Shown: positions 56,760 to 64,000 of the stretch, piece by piece
How the letters are laid out: each line of letters begins with the position of its first letter
How positions within the stretch are numbered: the first letter of the stretch is position 1
Source: Salicibibacter cibarius
GTDB taxonomy: Bacteria; Bacillota; Bacilli; Bacillales; Marinococcaceae
Direction of reading: 5' to 3'
Length of the DNA stretch: 64,000 bases
NCBI RefSeq assembly: GCF_016495725.1
Contig: NZ_CP054705.1
Location: 4,216,001-4,280,000, forward strand
Notes under the pieces: generated by a model
Told to the model about the DNA's origin: nothing
Seen by the model: the letters and a program-made list of their open reading frames with translations, nothing else
Databases searched by the model: none
Program-made: the position numbers and the translations under genes

Positions 56760-59288
56760 TTAAGCAGCCCCATGGCAGTGTTTGTATTTTTTTCCGCTTC
56801 CGCACGGGCACGGTTCATTTCTGCCGACTTGTTTTTCTTTCCGAATCGGTTGTTTTTTCTTTTTCTCTTGCTCTTTGTTGTTGTTTCCGTGGACCGCTTG
56901 CGACTTATTTTCATCCGCGACTGCTTCCCGTTGCATGTTATTCCTCAAACGCGCTTTTATCACATAGCGGGAGACTTCTTCTTCAATACTGGCGATCATG
57001 TCTTCAAACATGTTATATCCTTCGAAGCGATAGTCCCGGAGCGGGTTGCTTTGACCGTATGCCCGCAAGTGAATGCCCTGGCGAAGCTGGTCCATCTGGT
57101 CAATGTGATTCATCCATTTTCGGTCGACAGCCCGGAGCATAATGACCTTCTCAAACTCACGCATTTTTTCTTCGCCAATCTCGGCTTCTTTCGCTTTATA
57201 ATTGGCCTCGGCTTTTCCTCTGACGAGTTCCTGCATCTCATCCTGTTCCAAGCCGTATAAATCATTTTGCGTAATGTCGCCATTATAAAGAACCATCGCG
57301 TTCAGTTCCGAAACCAAACCGGCCAAGTCCCAGTCTTCCGGAACTTCTTCTTCCGAAGTGAAACGTGCAACCGTTCGGTCTACGACATTGTTGATCATGC
57401 CTTGAACGATCTCTTCCAAGTTTTCCGATTCCAAAACTTCCATCCGTTGTTCGTAGATGATATCCCGTTGTTCCCGCATGACATCATCATATTCAAGAAT
57501 TTGTTTACGCGCATCAAAGTTATGCCCTTCTACGCGTTTTTGCGATTGCTCCACGGCACGGCTAACCATTCGGCTCTCCAAAGGAGTATCCTCTTCCATG
57601 CCCATTTTATTAAGCATGTTCTGCATGTTTTCCGAACCGAATCGGCGCATGAGCACATCTTCCATCGACAAGTAAAATTGCGAAACCCCCGGGTCGCCTT
57701 GACGTCCGGAACGACCGCGTAATTGATTATCGATGCGGCGGCTTTCATGACGCTCCGTGCCAATGACAAAGAGACCGCCGAGTTCGGGAACGCCCTCTCC
57801 CAATTTAATATCCGTACCGCGACCGGCCATATTTGTGGCAATAGTAACAGCATTTTTTTGACCGGCGTTTTTTATGATTTCCGCTTCATTAGCATGGTGT
57901 TTGGCATTTAAAACATCGTGAGGGACCTTTCGCTTCTTCAACAACTTCGACACATACTCGGACGTATCAACGCTTGCCGTCCCGACAAGAATCGGTTGCC
58001 CTCTTTGATGGATTTCTTTTATATCATCTGCAACAGCCTTGAATTTCGCATCCATCGTTTTGTAAATGAGATCGGCCTTGTCCTCTCGGACAATCGGTTC
58101 ATTCGTCGGAATGGCGATCACATTCATATTGTAAATATTTTGAAGCTCCTCTTCCTCTGTTTTAGCCGTTCCGGTCATGCCGGCAAGTTTTTCGTACATT
58201 CGAAAAAAGTTTTGAAACGTGATCGATGCAAGTGTCATGCTTTCTTTTTTGATCGGAAGTTGTTCTTTCGCTTCAATGGCCTGATGCAAACCGTCCCCAT
58301 AGCGGCGCCCTTTCATGAGTCGCCCGGTGAATGAGTCGACAATCACGACATCACCGTCTTCCACGACGTAATCGTCGTCGCGTTGCATGGCGCGGTGAGC
58401 CTTTAATGACTGATTGATATTGTGGGTCAGTTGCACGTTTCCCTGATCATATAAGTTGTTCAGGTTAAAGTAGTTTTCCGCCTTATTGACCCCTTCTTCC
58501 GTCAGGCGGACGTTTTTCGATTTCTCTTCGTACGTGTAATCTTCCTCTTCTTTTAACAACCGTACGAATCCGTCTGCTTGCACGTACATCTCCGTGGATT
58601 GTTCTACCGATCCGGAGATGATCAACGGCGTTCGCGCTTCGTCAATGAGGATAGAGTCCACTTCGTCGACGATGGCATAATGAAGCTTTCGTTGCACCAT
58701 TTGCTCCTTATAAAGAACCATGTTGTCACGCAAATAATCAAAACCAAATTCATTGTTCGTGCCGTACATGACATCGCAGGCATAGGCTTCACGCTTTTCA
58801 TCTTTGGACATGCCTTTTTCGTTAAGCCCCACCGTCAAGCCGAGAAAATTGTAAAGACGTCCCATGTCTTCACTGTCCCGACGCGCCAAATAGTCGTTCA
58901 CGGTGACGATATGAACCCCGCGGCCAGTTAAAGCGTTTAAATATACCGGCATCGTTGCCACCAATGTTTTTCCTTCCCCGGTTTTCATTTCAGCTGTATC
59001 TCCGTGATGGAGCACAATTGCCCCCATTAATTGAACCGGATAAGGGGTGAGTCCGAGCACACGAGTGGAAGCCTCGCGCACAACAGCGAATGCTTCCGGA
59101 AGAAGGCTGTCCAAATCCTCCCCGCCATTATATCGGGCCTTGAAGTTTTCGGTTTTTGCAGCCAAGTCAGTGTCCGAGAGCAATTTCATCTCATTTGCAT
59201 AACCATCGATTTCATCGACGGTTTTTTGCATTTTCTTCGTTTTACGTTGGTCTGTATCACCAATGACCTTTTTTATTAAACCGATCAT
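56760..59288 (-). CDS. secA: Preprotein translocase ATPase SecA
   Basis: The motor that drives precursors through SecYEG (secG is at 8440). 842 residues. Motifs are [20 protein letters not shown] (Walker A, about 100), [20 protein letters not shown] (DEAD-like), the second helicase domain with [16 protein letters not shown] and [20 protein letters not shown], and the C-terminal zinc motif [15 protein letters not shown]. Start ATG 59288 matches [11 protein letters not shown]; the longer frame upstream crosses dispersed repeats. A four-codon frame (ATG 59299 to TGA 59285) overlaps this ATG. Confidence 0.98.
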   Translation of the reverse strand: MIGLIKKVIGDTDQRKTKKMQKTVDEIDGYANEMKLLSDTDLAAKTENFKARYNGGEDLDSLLPEAFAVVREASTRVLGLTPYPVQLMGAIVLHHGDTAEMKTGEGKTLVATMPVYLNALTGRGVHIVTVNDYLARRDSEDMGRLYNFLGLTVGLNEKGMSKDEKREAYACDVMYGTNNEFGFDYLRDNMVLYKEQMVQRKLHYAIVDEVDSILIDEARTPLIISGSVEQSTEMYVQADGFVRLLKEEEDYTYEEKSKNVRLTEEGVNKAENYFNLNNLYDQGNVQLTHNINQSLKAHRAMQRDDDYVVEDGDVVIVDSFTGRLMKGRRYGDGLHQAIEAKEQLPIKKESMTLASITFQNFFRMYEKLAGMTGTAKTEEEELQNIYNMNVIAIPTNEPIVREDKADLIYKTMDAKFKAVADDIKEIHQRGQPILVGTASVDTSEYVSKLLKKRKVPHDVLNAKHHANEAEIIKNAGQKNAVTIATNMAGRGTDIKLGEGVPELGGLFVIGTERHESRRIDNQLRGRSGRQGDPGVSQFYLSMEDVLMRRFGSENMQNMLNKMGMEEDTPLESRMVSRAVEQSQKRVEGHNFDARKQILEYDDVMREQRDIIYEQRMEVLESENLEEIVQGMINNVVDRTVARFTSEEEVPEDWDLAGLVSELNAMVLYNGDITQNDLYGLEQDEMQELVRGKAEANYKAKEAEIGEEKMREFEKVIMLRAVDRKWMNHIDQMDQLRQGIHLRAYGQSNPLRDYRFEGYNMFEDMIASIEEEVSRYVIKARLRNNMQREAVADENKSQAVHGNNNKEQEKKKKQPIRKEKQVGRNEPCPCGSGKKYKHCHGAA

Positions 59289-59344
59289 GCTAGTATCATC
59301 GTCCTCCCGCATCACAAATAATTTTTTATCCCGGTGGTAAACGC

Positions 59345-59545
59345 CCGCTATTCCGGAGGTTAGACATCGGAAGCCGGAAATCGGAAAATCATGGTTTTTC
59401 CGACCTCTGGCATCTGAAATCTGACTTCTGGCTAAACGAGTGACTAATAAGGAAGTCGACCGCCACATCCTGTGACAACGCCGACACTAGCCCGTCCTAG
59501 GCGTCGGAAAACCCACTCTGATGAAAGTTTCACATTATCATTATT
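59345..59545. repeat. Dispersed repeat mosaic upstream of secA
   Basis: Blocks shared with 39320-39602: GGCATCTGA, TCTGACTTCTGG, GACTAATAAG and CTCTGATGAAAGTTTCAC (59516). It also has an inverted pair CCGACACTAG / CTAGGCGTCGG. The 410-bp gap otherwise holds AT-rich promoter-like sequence and the hpf terminator. Confidence 0.7.
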
Positions 59546-59643
59546 TTTGGCATGCGCCTTGATTTGTACACACTATATAATTTATTTTATCAACTTGATC
59601 ACTTTCTTACAAATACCGAAGATCTTCGGAAGTGGGCGCGATT

Positions 59644-59678
59644 AAAAAAAAAGCGCCCCACCTGCAATGATGGGGGCT
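59644..59678 (-). terminator. Terminator of hpf
   Basis: AGCCCCCA / TGGGGCGCT stem on the minus strand followed by nine T, about 20 bp after the stop. Confidence 0.88.
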
Positions 59679-59698
59679 CCCTTTATTATTTTCCGCTT

Positions 59699-60265
59699 TC
59701 AAGCCTCCGGTTCAATTAACCCGTAACGTCCGTCTTTTCTTCGGTAAACAACGTTTGTGTCTCCGCTCACTGCATTGGAAAAGACGAAGAACGAGTGGCC
59801 AAGCATATCCATTTGCAACACGGCCTCTTCCGCATCCATCGGCTTAAGGTTGAAACGTTTTGTACGCACAAGTTGGAAGCCGGGATCGTCATCTTCTTCC
59901 GACCAACCATTCTCCAATTGCGTAACGCCCATTTCATTCTTAAATACATCCTTCGTGCCGCTCTGTCTAAACTTACGGTTTACTTTTGTTTTATGTTTGC
60001 GAATTTGCCTTTCCAGTTTCTCGACGACAAGATCAATAGCCGCGTACATATCCGAATGGTCCTCTTCGGCACGCAGAAGAAGGCGAGACATGGGAATTGT
60101 AACCTCGATGCTATGTTGTTGGTTATTTTGAACGTGCATTTTCACGTGAACATCGGCGACCGGAGGCGTATCAAAATACCTCTCCACCTTGCCCACCTTT
60201 TTCTCCACATATTCTCGCAATGATGGTGTTACCTCCATGTTTTCCCCACGGACATTGTAATTCAT
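59699..60265 (-). CDS. hpf: Long-form ribosome hibernation promoting factor
   Basis: 188 residues (YvyD). The N-terminal HPF domain (1-105) has MNYNVRGENMEVTPSLREYV, EKKVGKVERYFD and MSRLLLRAEEDHSDMYAAID, binding the decoding centre. The C-terminal domain (about 130-188) has LVRTKRFNLKPMDAEEAVLQ, then MDMLGHSFFVFSNAVSGDTN and VVYRRKDGRYGLIE, dimerising 70S into 100S ribosomes. Start ATG 60265 follows AAAGGAGG; an in-frame start seven codons earlier is in that site. Confidence 0.97.
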   Translation of the reverse strand: MNYNVRGENMEVTPSLREYVEKKVGKVERYFDTPPVADVHVKMHVQNNQQHSIEVTIPMSRLLLRAEEDHSDMYAAIDLVVEKLERQIRKHKTKVNRKFRQSGTKDVFKNEMGVTQLENGWSEEDDDPGFQLVRTKRFNLKPMDAEEAVLQMDMLGHSFFVFSNAVSGDTNVVYRRKDGRYGLIEPEA

Positions 60266-60300
60266 CACCAAAACTCCTCCTTTCATGCTCTATACTTCTC

Positions 60301-60327
60301 TATTCCTCTTTTTATTCCTGCTAAAAC
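60301..60327 (-). promoter_or_regulatory. Candidate sigma-B promoter of hpf
   Basis: Minus strand GTTTTA (60327-60322), 15-bp spacer, GGAATA (60306-60301), close to the sigma-B pattern GTTTaa-N13-15-GGGtAt. yvyD of B. subtilis is sigma-B dependent. The rest of the gap 60328-60815 shows no clear structure apart from the lipoprotein promoter zone (TATGAT near 60783). Confidence 0.45.
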
Positions 60328-60815
60328 GACAAAATGTGTTCCAATTAATAACTATTTTATCAAATGTCCCTTCGGTATACACTTATTTTTATGTTGCTCC
60401 TCTTCACTTAGAAGCGTTCAAACCTCCCAAAATTACTTTGCACAAATTCTCTCTGGACATACGCATTTTGATTTTCGAAAAAAATGTGCAAAAAAAATCA
60501 AATGTACGTTAAATCAATGATTACCATGTTTCCGAAAGGAACACTCTTCCGCCGCCGATTATTCCCGCTTGCCTCTTATGCGAAATTTGTCGAATCCATG
60601 CAAATAATTAAACAACCGTTGTTTGGCAACGCACCATAAATATGATTCACTACTCTATACTGGGAATCACCGCCACCGTTTATTTTCCACCGCAAAGTCA
60701 CCAAGGAACATTTGCTTACCTCTCCCCCTATTTGTACACCCCCTTCGATTCATAGCGGTGATTCTTACCAGCCAAAAAGAAATATGATAAAATTGGAGAA
60801 AAAGGCGATGATTAC

Positions 60816-61718
60816 ATGAGGTATAAGCTCGGCTTCTTTATACTGCTCATCCTATCCACCCTTATTACCGCCTGCAATAATGATGGGGACTCGGAAGAAA
60901 CGAATATTCCGGACGAAACTGACGAGGAAGAAAATCACACGATTACGGAAGAAGGCAGCAATCCGGCAACACTCTTGGAAAAGTCTATCGACACAATGAG
61001 CAACCTAAACAGCTTTTCGGTTACCATGACAACAGAGCAAGATATAGCTTTTGATGAAGAGACGTCTCGCACTGAAAGTACGACAGATACAATCGTCACC
61101 TACGCCCCTTTTGCCTATCATGAAGAAACGACCATCGTTGAAGAGGACGAGGGCGAGGAAATGAGCATGGAAACGTACTTTACGGATGATGGCTTTTATT
61201 CCTATGAATCGTTTCTGGACGAATGGGTGAAATTCCCCGAGGATATTGAAGGAGATATAAGGGAGTTGTCTGCCCGCCAACAAGATCCGGAGCTGTTGCT
61301 GGAAATACTAATGACGCAACTGGATGATGACAGCATGGAAGCCATAGAAGAGCAGGATCACTACACCATTACCGTACAGGGAGATACGGAAGGTTTACAG
61401 GAAGTGAGCACAGCGATCACTGATTCACTTAATGGCGGCATGGATATGGTGCTCGAAGATATTCTATCCGTCGTTGATGTAAATGATATTCATTATGAAC
61501 TACTGATTGACAAAGAAACGTATGCCTTTCAGGCGTTTAATGCTCAGATTGATATGGACTTTGAGGCGGAGGAAGGGCAAAGGGTCGCCTCCCGACAAAC
61601 GATAACAGCATCCTATGGATCCTTAAACGAAATTGATGATATCACCGTTCCCGAAGAGGTGGAAAGTGCCGCGGATGAGATTGATTTTCAACTGGATTTG
61701 GATGCTGAAAATGAGTAA
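60816..61718 (+). CDS. Acidic lipoprotein, DUF6612/LolA-like
   Basis: 300 residues. Signal peptide with lipobox (LGFFILLILSTLITACNN, Cys about residue 20), an acidic linker (SEETNIPDETDEEENHTI), then a domain beginning ATLLEKSIDTMSNLNSFSVT. Alternating strands follow (EQDIAFDEETSRTESTTDTI, YETYFTDDGFYSYESFLDEW-like regions), as in LolA/YhcN-style lipoproteins found on many Bacillaceae surfaces. Very high Asp/Glu content suits an external saline setting. It is rightward and interrupts the usual fliT-hpf neighbourhood. Function unknown. Confidence 0.82.
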   Translation: MRYKLGFFILLILSTLITACNNDGDSEETNIPDETDEEENHTITEEGSNPATLLEKSIDTMSNLNSFSVTMTTEQDIAFDEETSRTESTTDTIVTYAPFAYHEETTIVEEDEGEEMSMETYFTDDGFYSYESFLDEWVKFPEDIEGDIRELSARQQDPELLLEILMTQLDDDSMEAIEEQDHYTITVQGDTEGLQEVSTAITDSLNGGMDMVLEDILSVVDVNDIHYELLIDKETYAFQAFNAQIDMDFEAEEGQRVASRQTITASYGSLNEIDDITVPEEVESAADEIDFQLDLDAENE

Positions 61719-61759
61719 TCATAGAAGCGCACCGTCGGTTGAGAGGGACAATCATTGCA

Positions 61760-62134
61760 TCAGCTTTCCAAAAGGATAGCCTCTACAATCGTGCGCCAAC
61801 GTTTAAACGCCGGGAGTGTCTTTTTCGTTATGTGCCCAACCTTTTCAACAGGCTCCGAAAAACTTGGGACTTCCAGCGTTTCATTGATTTGTTGTTGAAA
61901 AAGATCCCACTCATGCAGATGCTTTTCGCTCCGGCCAAAGACACTATGCATGGTTATATTTTCTTCACCGAATCGTTCAAAACCGGCCATTGTTTCCGTT
62001 AACAGACGATCCCCTTGTTCTTCATGGCCGTCGCGATAAAATTGGACAACCATCATCAAGGCATCAACGACCTGATCAATCCACTCTTCATACCGCCGAA
62101 TAAAACGCTGTTGTTTTGATGTTAGTATCTCCAC
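61760..62134 (-). CDS. Hypothetical protein
   Basis: 124 residues, mostly helical and charged: SKQQRFIRRYEEWIDQVVDA, LMMVVQFYRDGHEEQGDRLL, MAGFERFGEENITMHSVFG, ending PAFKRWRTIVEAILLES. It has no signal peptide or membrane segment. I choose GTG 62134, nine bases after AAAGGGG; a TTG at 62140 lies too close. It is convergent with the lipoprotein gene and lies between hpf and fliT. I do not recognise a family. Confidence 0.6.
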   Translation of the reverse strand: MEILTSKQQRFIRRYEEWIDQVVDALMMVVQFYRDGHEEQGDRLLTETMAGFERFGEENITMHSVFGRSEKHLHEWDLFQQQINETLEVPSFSEPVEKVGHITKKTLPAFKRWRTIVEAILLES

Positions 62135-62207
62135 GCCCAATCGCCCCTTTGAGGTTTATTAAGTGGGTGATACCCTTACCGCCAAAATTTTAAACCTAGA
62201 ACTCCAT

Positions 62208-62236
62208 GCCGCCCCTCTAGTGCAAAACGGCTGAAA
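62208..62236. repeat. Nested palindromic repeat, degenerate copy 2
   Basis: GCCGCCCC...CTAGTGCAAAACGGCTGAAAT matches one side and the core of the 53503 element in the same orientation, with flanking GAATCACCC. Confidence 0.55.
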
Positions 62237-62644
62237 TAGGGAATCACCCTCGCCAAGGACGCTTTGGGTGATCAAATAAAGGGTATATGCCTTTAGAAAA
62301 ACGTGACCTCTCCCAAAAAATGGCGAAAGTCCATGTCTTTTCTTATACGTTTATCCTTAAAGTGTAAAAAGGTATAACAGAGGATCATCAAATTTCTAAA
62401 ATAGGCGTACACTGGCAGCTCCAGCGTCCTTAAAAAAAGCATGATCTTCGATATGGGGGACGTTGAAAGCTCTTGCGTCACTAGGAAAAGAAACATCCTC
62501 AATTGTCTGTATCTATATTCCCACGACGGTGGTCGTACCAAATATGAGAGGGACGGGATGATATTGCTTACTTTGTTCCACGCGGAGCGGCTCGATCCGG
62601 AAGAGGGATTACTAGCGCCCGCCCGATGCTGGGTGACCGATTAA

Positions 62645-62673
62645 TTCAACCACCCTGCACTAGTTGCAGATTT
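62645..62673. repeat. Nested palindromic repeat, partial copy 3
   Basis: TTCAACCACCCTGCACTAG followed by TTGCAGATTT matches the left arm and core of the 53503 element. The gap 62141-62772 has no convincing gene; a weak AGCGCCTA/TAGGCGCT inverted repeat (about 62728-62756) lies just after fliT. Confidence 0.6.
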
Positions 62674-62772
62674 CTCTCCCTTAAAGGAGCGAGCGGGAAC
62701 GGTTCTCACAAGTAAAGAAGCAATGAGCTGAGCGCCTACCCCAGAGTTTAAGAGGATTAGGCGCTGCTTCAT

Positions 62773-63129
62773 TTAATTTTTCTTATCAAAATAAATCCCT
62801 TCTAAAGTTGGCGAAGAAAAAGCGTTGGTATACCGATTTTCGACATGTAAACGGGCGCGGGTTTGATTTAAATCCCGGCCGATCTGTGCTTTGACAGCTC
62901 TTATTTTTTCTTCGATCGAATCATTCATTTCCACCATTTCCTTGGCGATAGATGGTTCCACAGTAGATGGGGCCGATTTAAAAGAAGCCATCATAAGACC
63001 TCTCTTTTCCAACAGAAAATCAATGATATCAAGATAATCCTCACGCGCATCATCCGCAGATGGCAAAGGCTCATGCAGATGATTGTCCAGTTGCTTCGTC
63101 ACTTTATAAACTGCTCGCATCTCGCCCAT
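62773..63129 (-). CDS. fliT: Flagellar protein FliT (FliD chaperone)
   Basis: 118 residues, all-helical. YKVTKQLDNHLHEPLPSADD, YLDIIDFLLEKRGLMMASFK and EKIRAVKAQIGRDLNQTRAR are typical of small FliT chaperones that hold the filament cap FliD before export. Assignment depends mainly on position: it abuts fliS, which follows fliD, as in B. subtilis. Confidence 0.8.
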   Translation of the reverse strand: MGEMRAVYKVTKQLDNHLHEPLPSADDAREDYLDIIDFLLEKRGLMMASFKSAPSTVEPSIAKEMVEMNDSIEEKIRAVKAQIGRDLNQTRARLHVENRYTNAFSSPTLEGIYFDKKN

Positions 63130-63542
63130 TATCCATTAACACCCGATGCGTGTCTTTGTTTACGGTCAATCTTTATGACTTCTTTCCACGTATCACGAAA
63201 TTCAGTGATTATGGAAGCCGCTTCTTCCAATGCATTTGCATCATTATTAATATTTGCCCTTACAAGAGCATCAAAAGCGAAATCGTACAACTGCAGCATT
63301 TGTTGGGTCGTTTCATTCTCTACCCGAAGGGTGACCATCAGTTCACGTATGATCTTTTGTGCTTTCGTGATATTGAAGTTTTTTGCTTCATAATCTTTTT
63401 TTTCCATGGCATTTGCGGAAAGCCGGATAAATTTCAAACATCCATTATAGAGCATTAACGTTAATTCCCCGGGAGAAGCTGTTTGAAAAGCATTTTGTTG
63501 ATATACGGCACGCGTTTGCGTGCCCATTCCCCCATCATACAT
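63129..63542 (-). CDS. fliS: Flagellar export chaperone FliS
   Basis: A four-helix chaperone of 137 residues that binds the C-terminus of flagellin. Family motifs are YQQNAFQTASPGELTLMLYN, GCLKFIRLSANAMEKKDYEA and NITKAQKIIRELMVTL. It shares one base with fliT and follows fliD by 11 bp. The C-terminal helix DTWKEVIKIDRKQRHASG is slightly basic. Confidence 0.95.
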   Translation of the reverse strand: MYDGGMGTQTRAVYQQNAFQTASPGELTLMLYNGCLKFIRLSANAMEKKDYEAKNFNITKAQKIIRELMVTLRVENETTQQMLQLYDFAFDALVRANINNDANALEEAASIITEFRDTWKEVIKIDRKQRHASGVNG

Positions 63543-63553
63543 TCGTATTCCCC

Positions 63554-64000
63554 CTACATCATTTGATTGCCGTCACCAAACATAAAATTCATAAGCATTT
63601 GATTTTGGTTGTTCGCTTCGCTGATTGCTTGCTCCATAGCAGTAAATTGGCGCCAATACCGATTTTCGATCTGTTCCAAACGACGATCAAAGTTTTCAAT
63701 CTGATCATCAAGCTGATTAATTTCACGACCCAATGAGAATTGATGGTTCTGATACCGCCCATTGGATCCCCCGGCTTCCCTGGAAATCGCTTCTTCCATA
63801 TCAGTGGCCGTCTCACGCAAATTCCTGGCAATTCCACTCTCCGCACCGCTTTGGGAAAAGAAGTTAAACGCTCCTTCCGGATCTTCTTCAACGGCCGAAC
63901 GTAACTCCCCTTCATCAATTTCCAATCTGCCGCGTTCCAGATAATCATTCGAAGTCGCAATCCCCAGATCGCTCAAATGCTCGATATCCGATCCTTCCAC
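63554..64000 (-). CDS. fliD: Flagellar hook-associated protein 2 (filament cap) FliD, C-terminal part
   Basis: The frame is open to the window edge; 148 residues of the C-terminus are present. LSDLGIATSNDYLERGRLEI, DEGELRSAVEEDPEGAFNFF and the C-terminal coiled coil (INQLDDQIENFDRRLEQIEN, RYWRQFTAMEQAISEANNQN) are characteristic. FliD caps the growing filament and promotes flagellin folding. The N-terminal two thirds lies outside. It is followed by fliS and fliT in one operon. Confidence 0.95.
   Translation of the reverse strand: MEGSDIEHLSDLGIATSNDYLERGRLEIDEGELRSAVEEDPEGAFNFFSQSGAESGIARNLRETATDMEEAISREAGGSNGRYQNHQFSLGREINQLDDQIENFDRRLEQIENRYWRQFTAMEQAISEANNQNQMLMNFMFGDGNQMM

Noticed and set aside
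62293-62541. 82-codon leftward frame, possible transposase remnant
   Set aside because: It is hydrophobic and basic with no recognisable transposase motif, no ribosome site and no inverted repeats around it. It could be chance.

Overview
This is chromosomal sequence from a low-to-moderate-GC Firmicute of the family Bacillaceae. Gene order repeatedly matches the Bacillus subtilis blocks cggR-gapA-pgk-tpiA-gpmI-eno, secG-est-rnr-ssrA, trxB-yvcI-rapZ-yvcK-whiA-crh, hisZGDBHAFI, hprK-lgt-yvoD-ppaX-yvoF, uvrBA, minJ-ctpB-ftsXE-cccB-yvjA-prfB-secA-hpf and fliDST. Exported proteins (CtpB, the M23 hydrolase, CccB, a lipoprotein) are very rich in Asp/Glu, which suggests a halophilic or alkaliphilic member. 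The genus cannot be fixed from sequence alone.

Layout. 1-4761: right end of an integrated phage-like element. It has a leftward replication module (DnaD-like protein, G39P-like helicase-loader protein, DnaB helicase cut by the window edge), two small Cro-like regulators, a divergent CI/LexA-type repressor and a tyrosine integrase whose gene stops 67 bp before the 3' end of ssrA (tmRNA), the likely attachment site. 4762-8673: tmRNA, RNase R, carboxylesterase, SecG; smpB is not in its usual place. 8998-17378: a twin P-loop ATPase, then the complete lower-glycolysis operon behind a CggR promoter/operator. 18050-26661: rpoN, a small unknown gene, clpP with a CtsR box, crh, whiA, yvcK, rapZ, a Nudix hydrolase, trxB and a TPR protein. 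27000-27567: a RelE-type toxin-antitoxin pair followed by a possible type I toxin/sRNA locus. 27804-34259: a complete histidine operon. 34828-41772: membrane protein, acyltransferase, ppaX, yvoD, lgt, hprK, yvlDCB. 41966-46888: uvrA, uvrB. 47032-59288: minJ, ctpB, an M23 hydrolase, ftsX, ftsE (frame broken at a slippery A AAA AAC), cccB, yvjA, prfB (with its +1 frameshift) and secA. 59699-64000: hpf, a lipoprotein, an unknown gene, fliT, fliS and the end of fliD.

Most genes are leftward. The exceptions are the phage repressor and integrase, clpP and the lipoprotein. Functional links are clear: CggR senses glycolytic flux and controls gapA-eno; HprK phosphorylates Crh (and HPr, not in the window) for carbon control; PpaX removes the pyrophosphate that HprK/P makes; FtsEX probably controls the adjacent M23 hydrolase; RNase R and tmRNA serve ribosome rescue.

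The most unusual content is between genes. At least seven intergenic arrays carry tandem hairpin units in a strict 52-bp register (52-54 bp in one of them), about five DNA helical turns. Stem sequences differ between arrays and in some cases change on both arms. Other dispersed repeats include a terminator-abutting hairpin element (two copies), a repeat mosaic upstream of both hprK and secA, a 116-bp element with perfect 11-bp terminal inverted repeats, and a nested palindrome centred on TGCACTAGTGCA.
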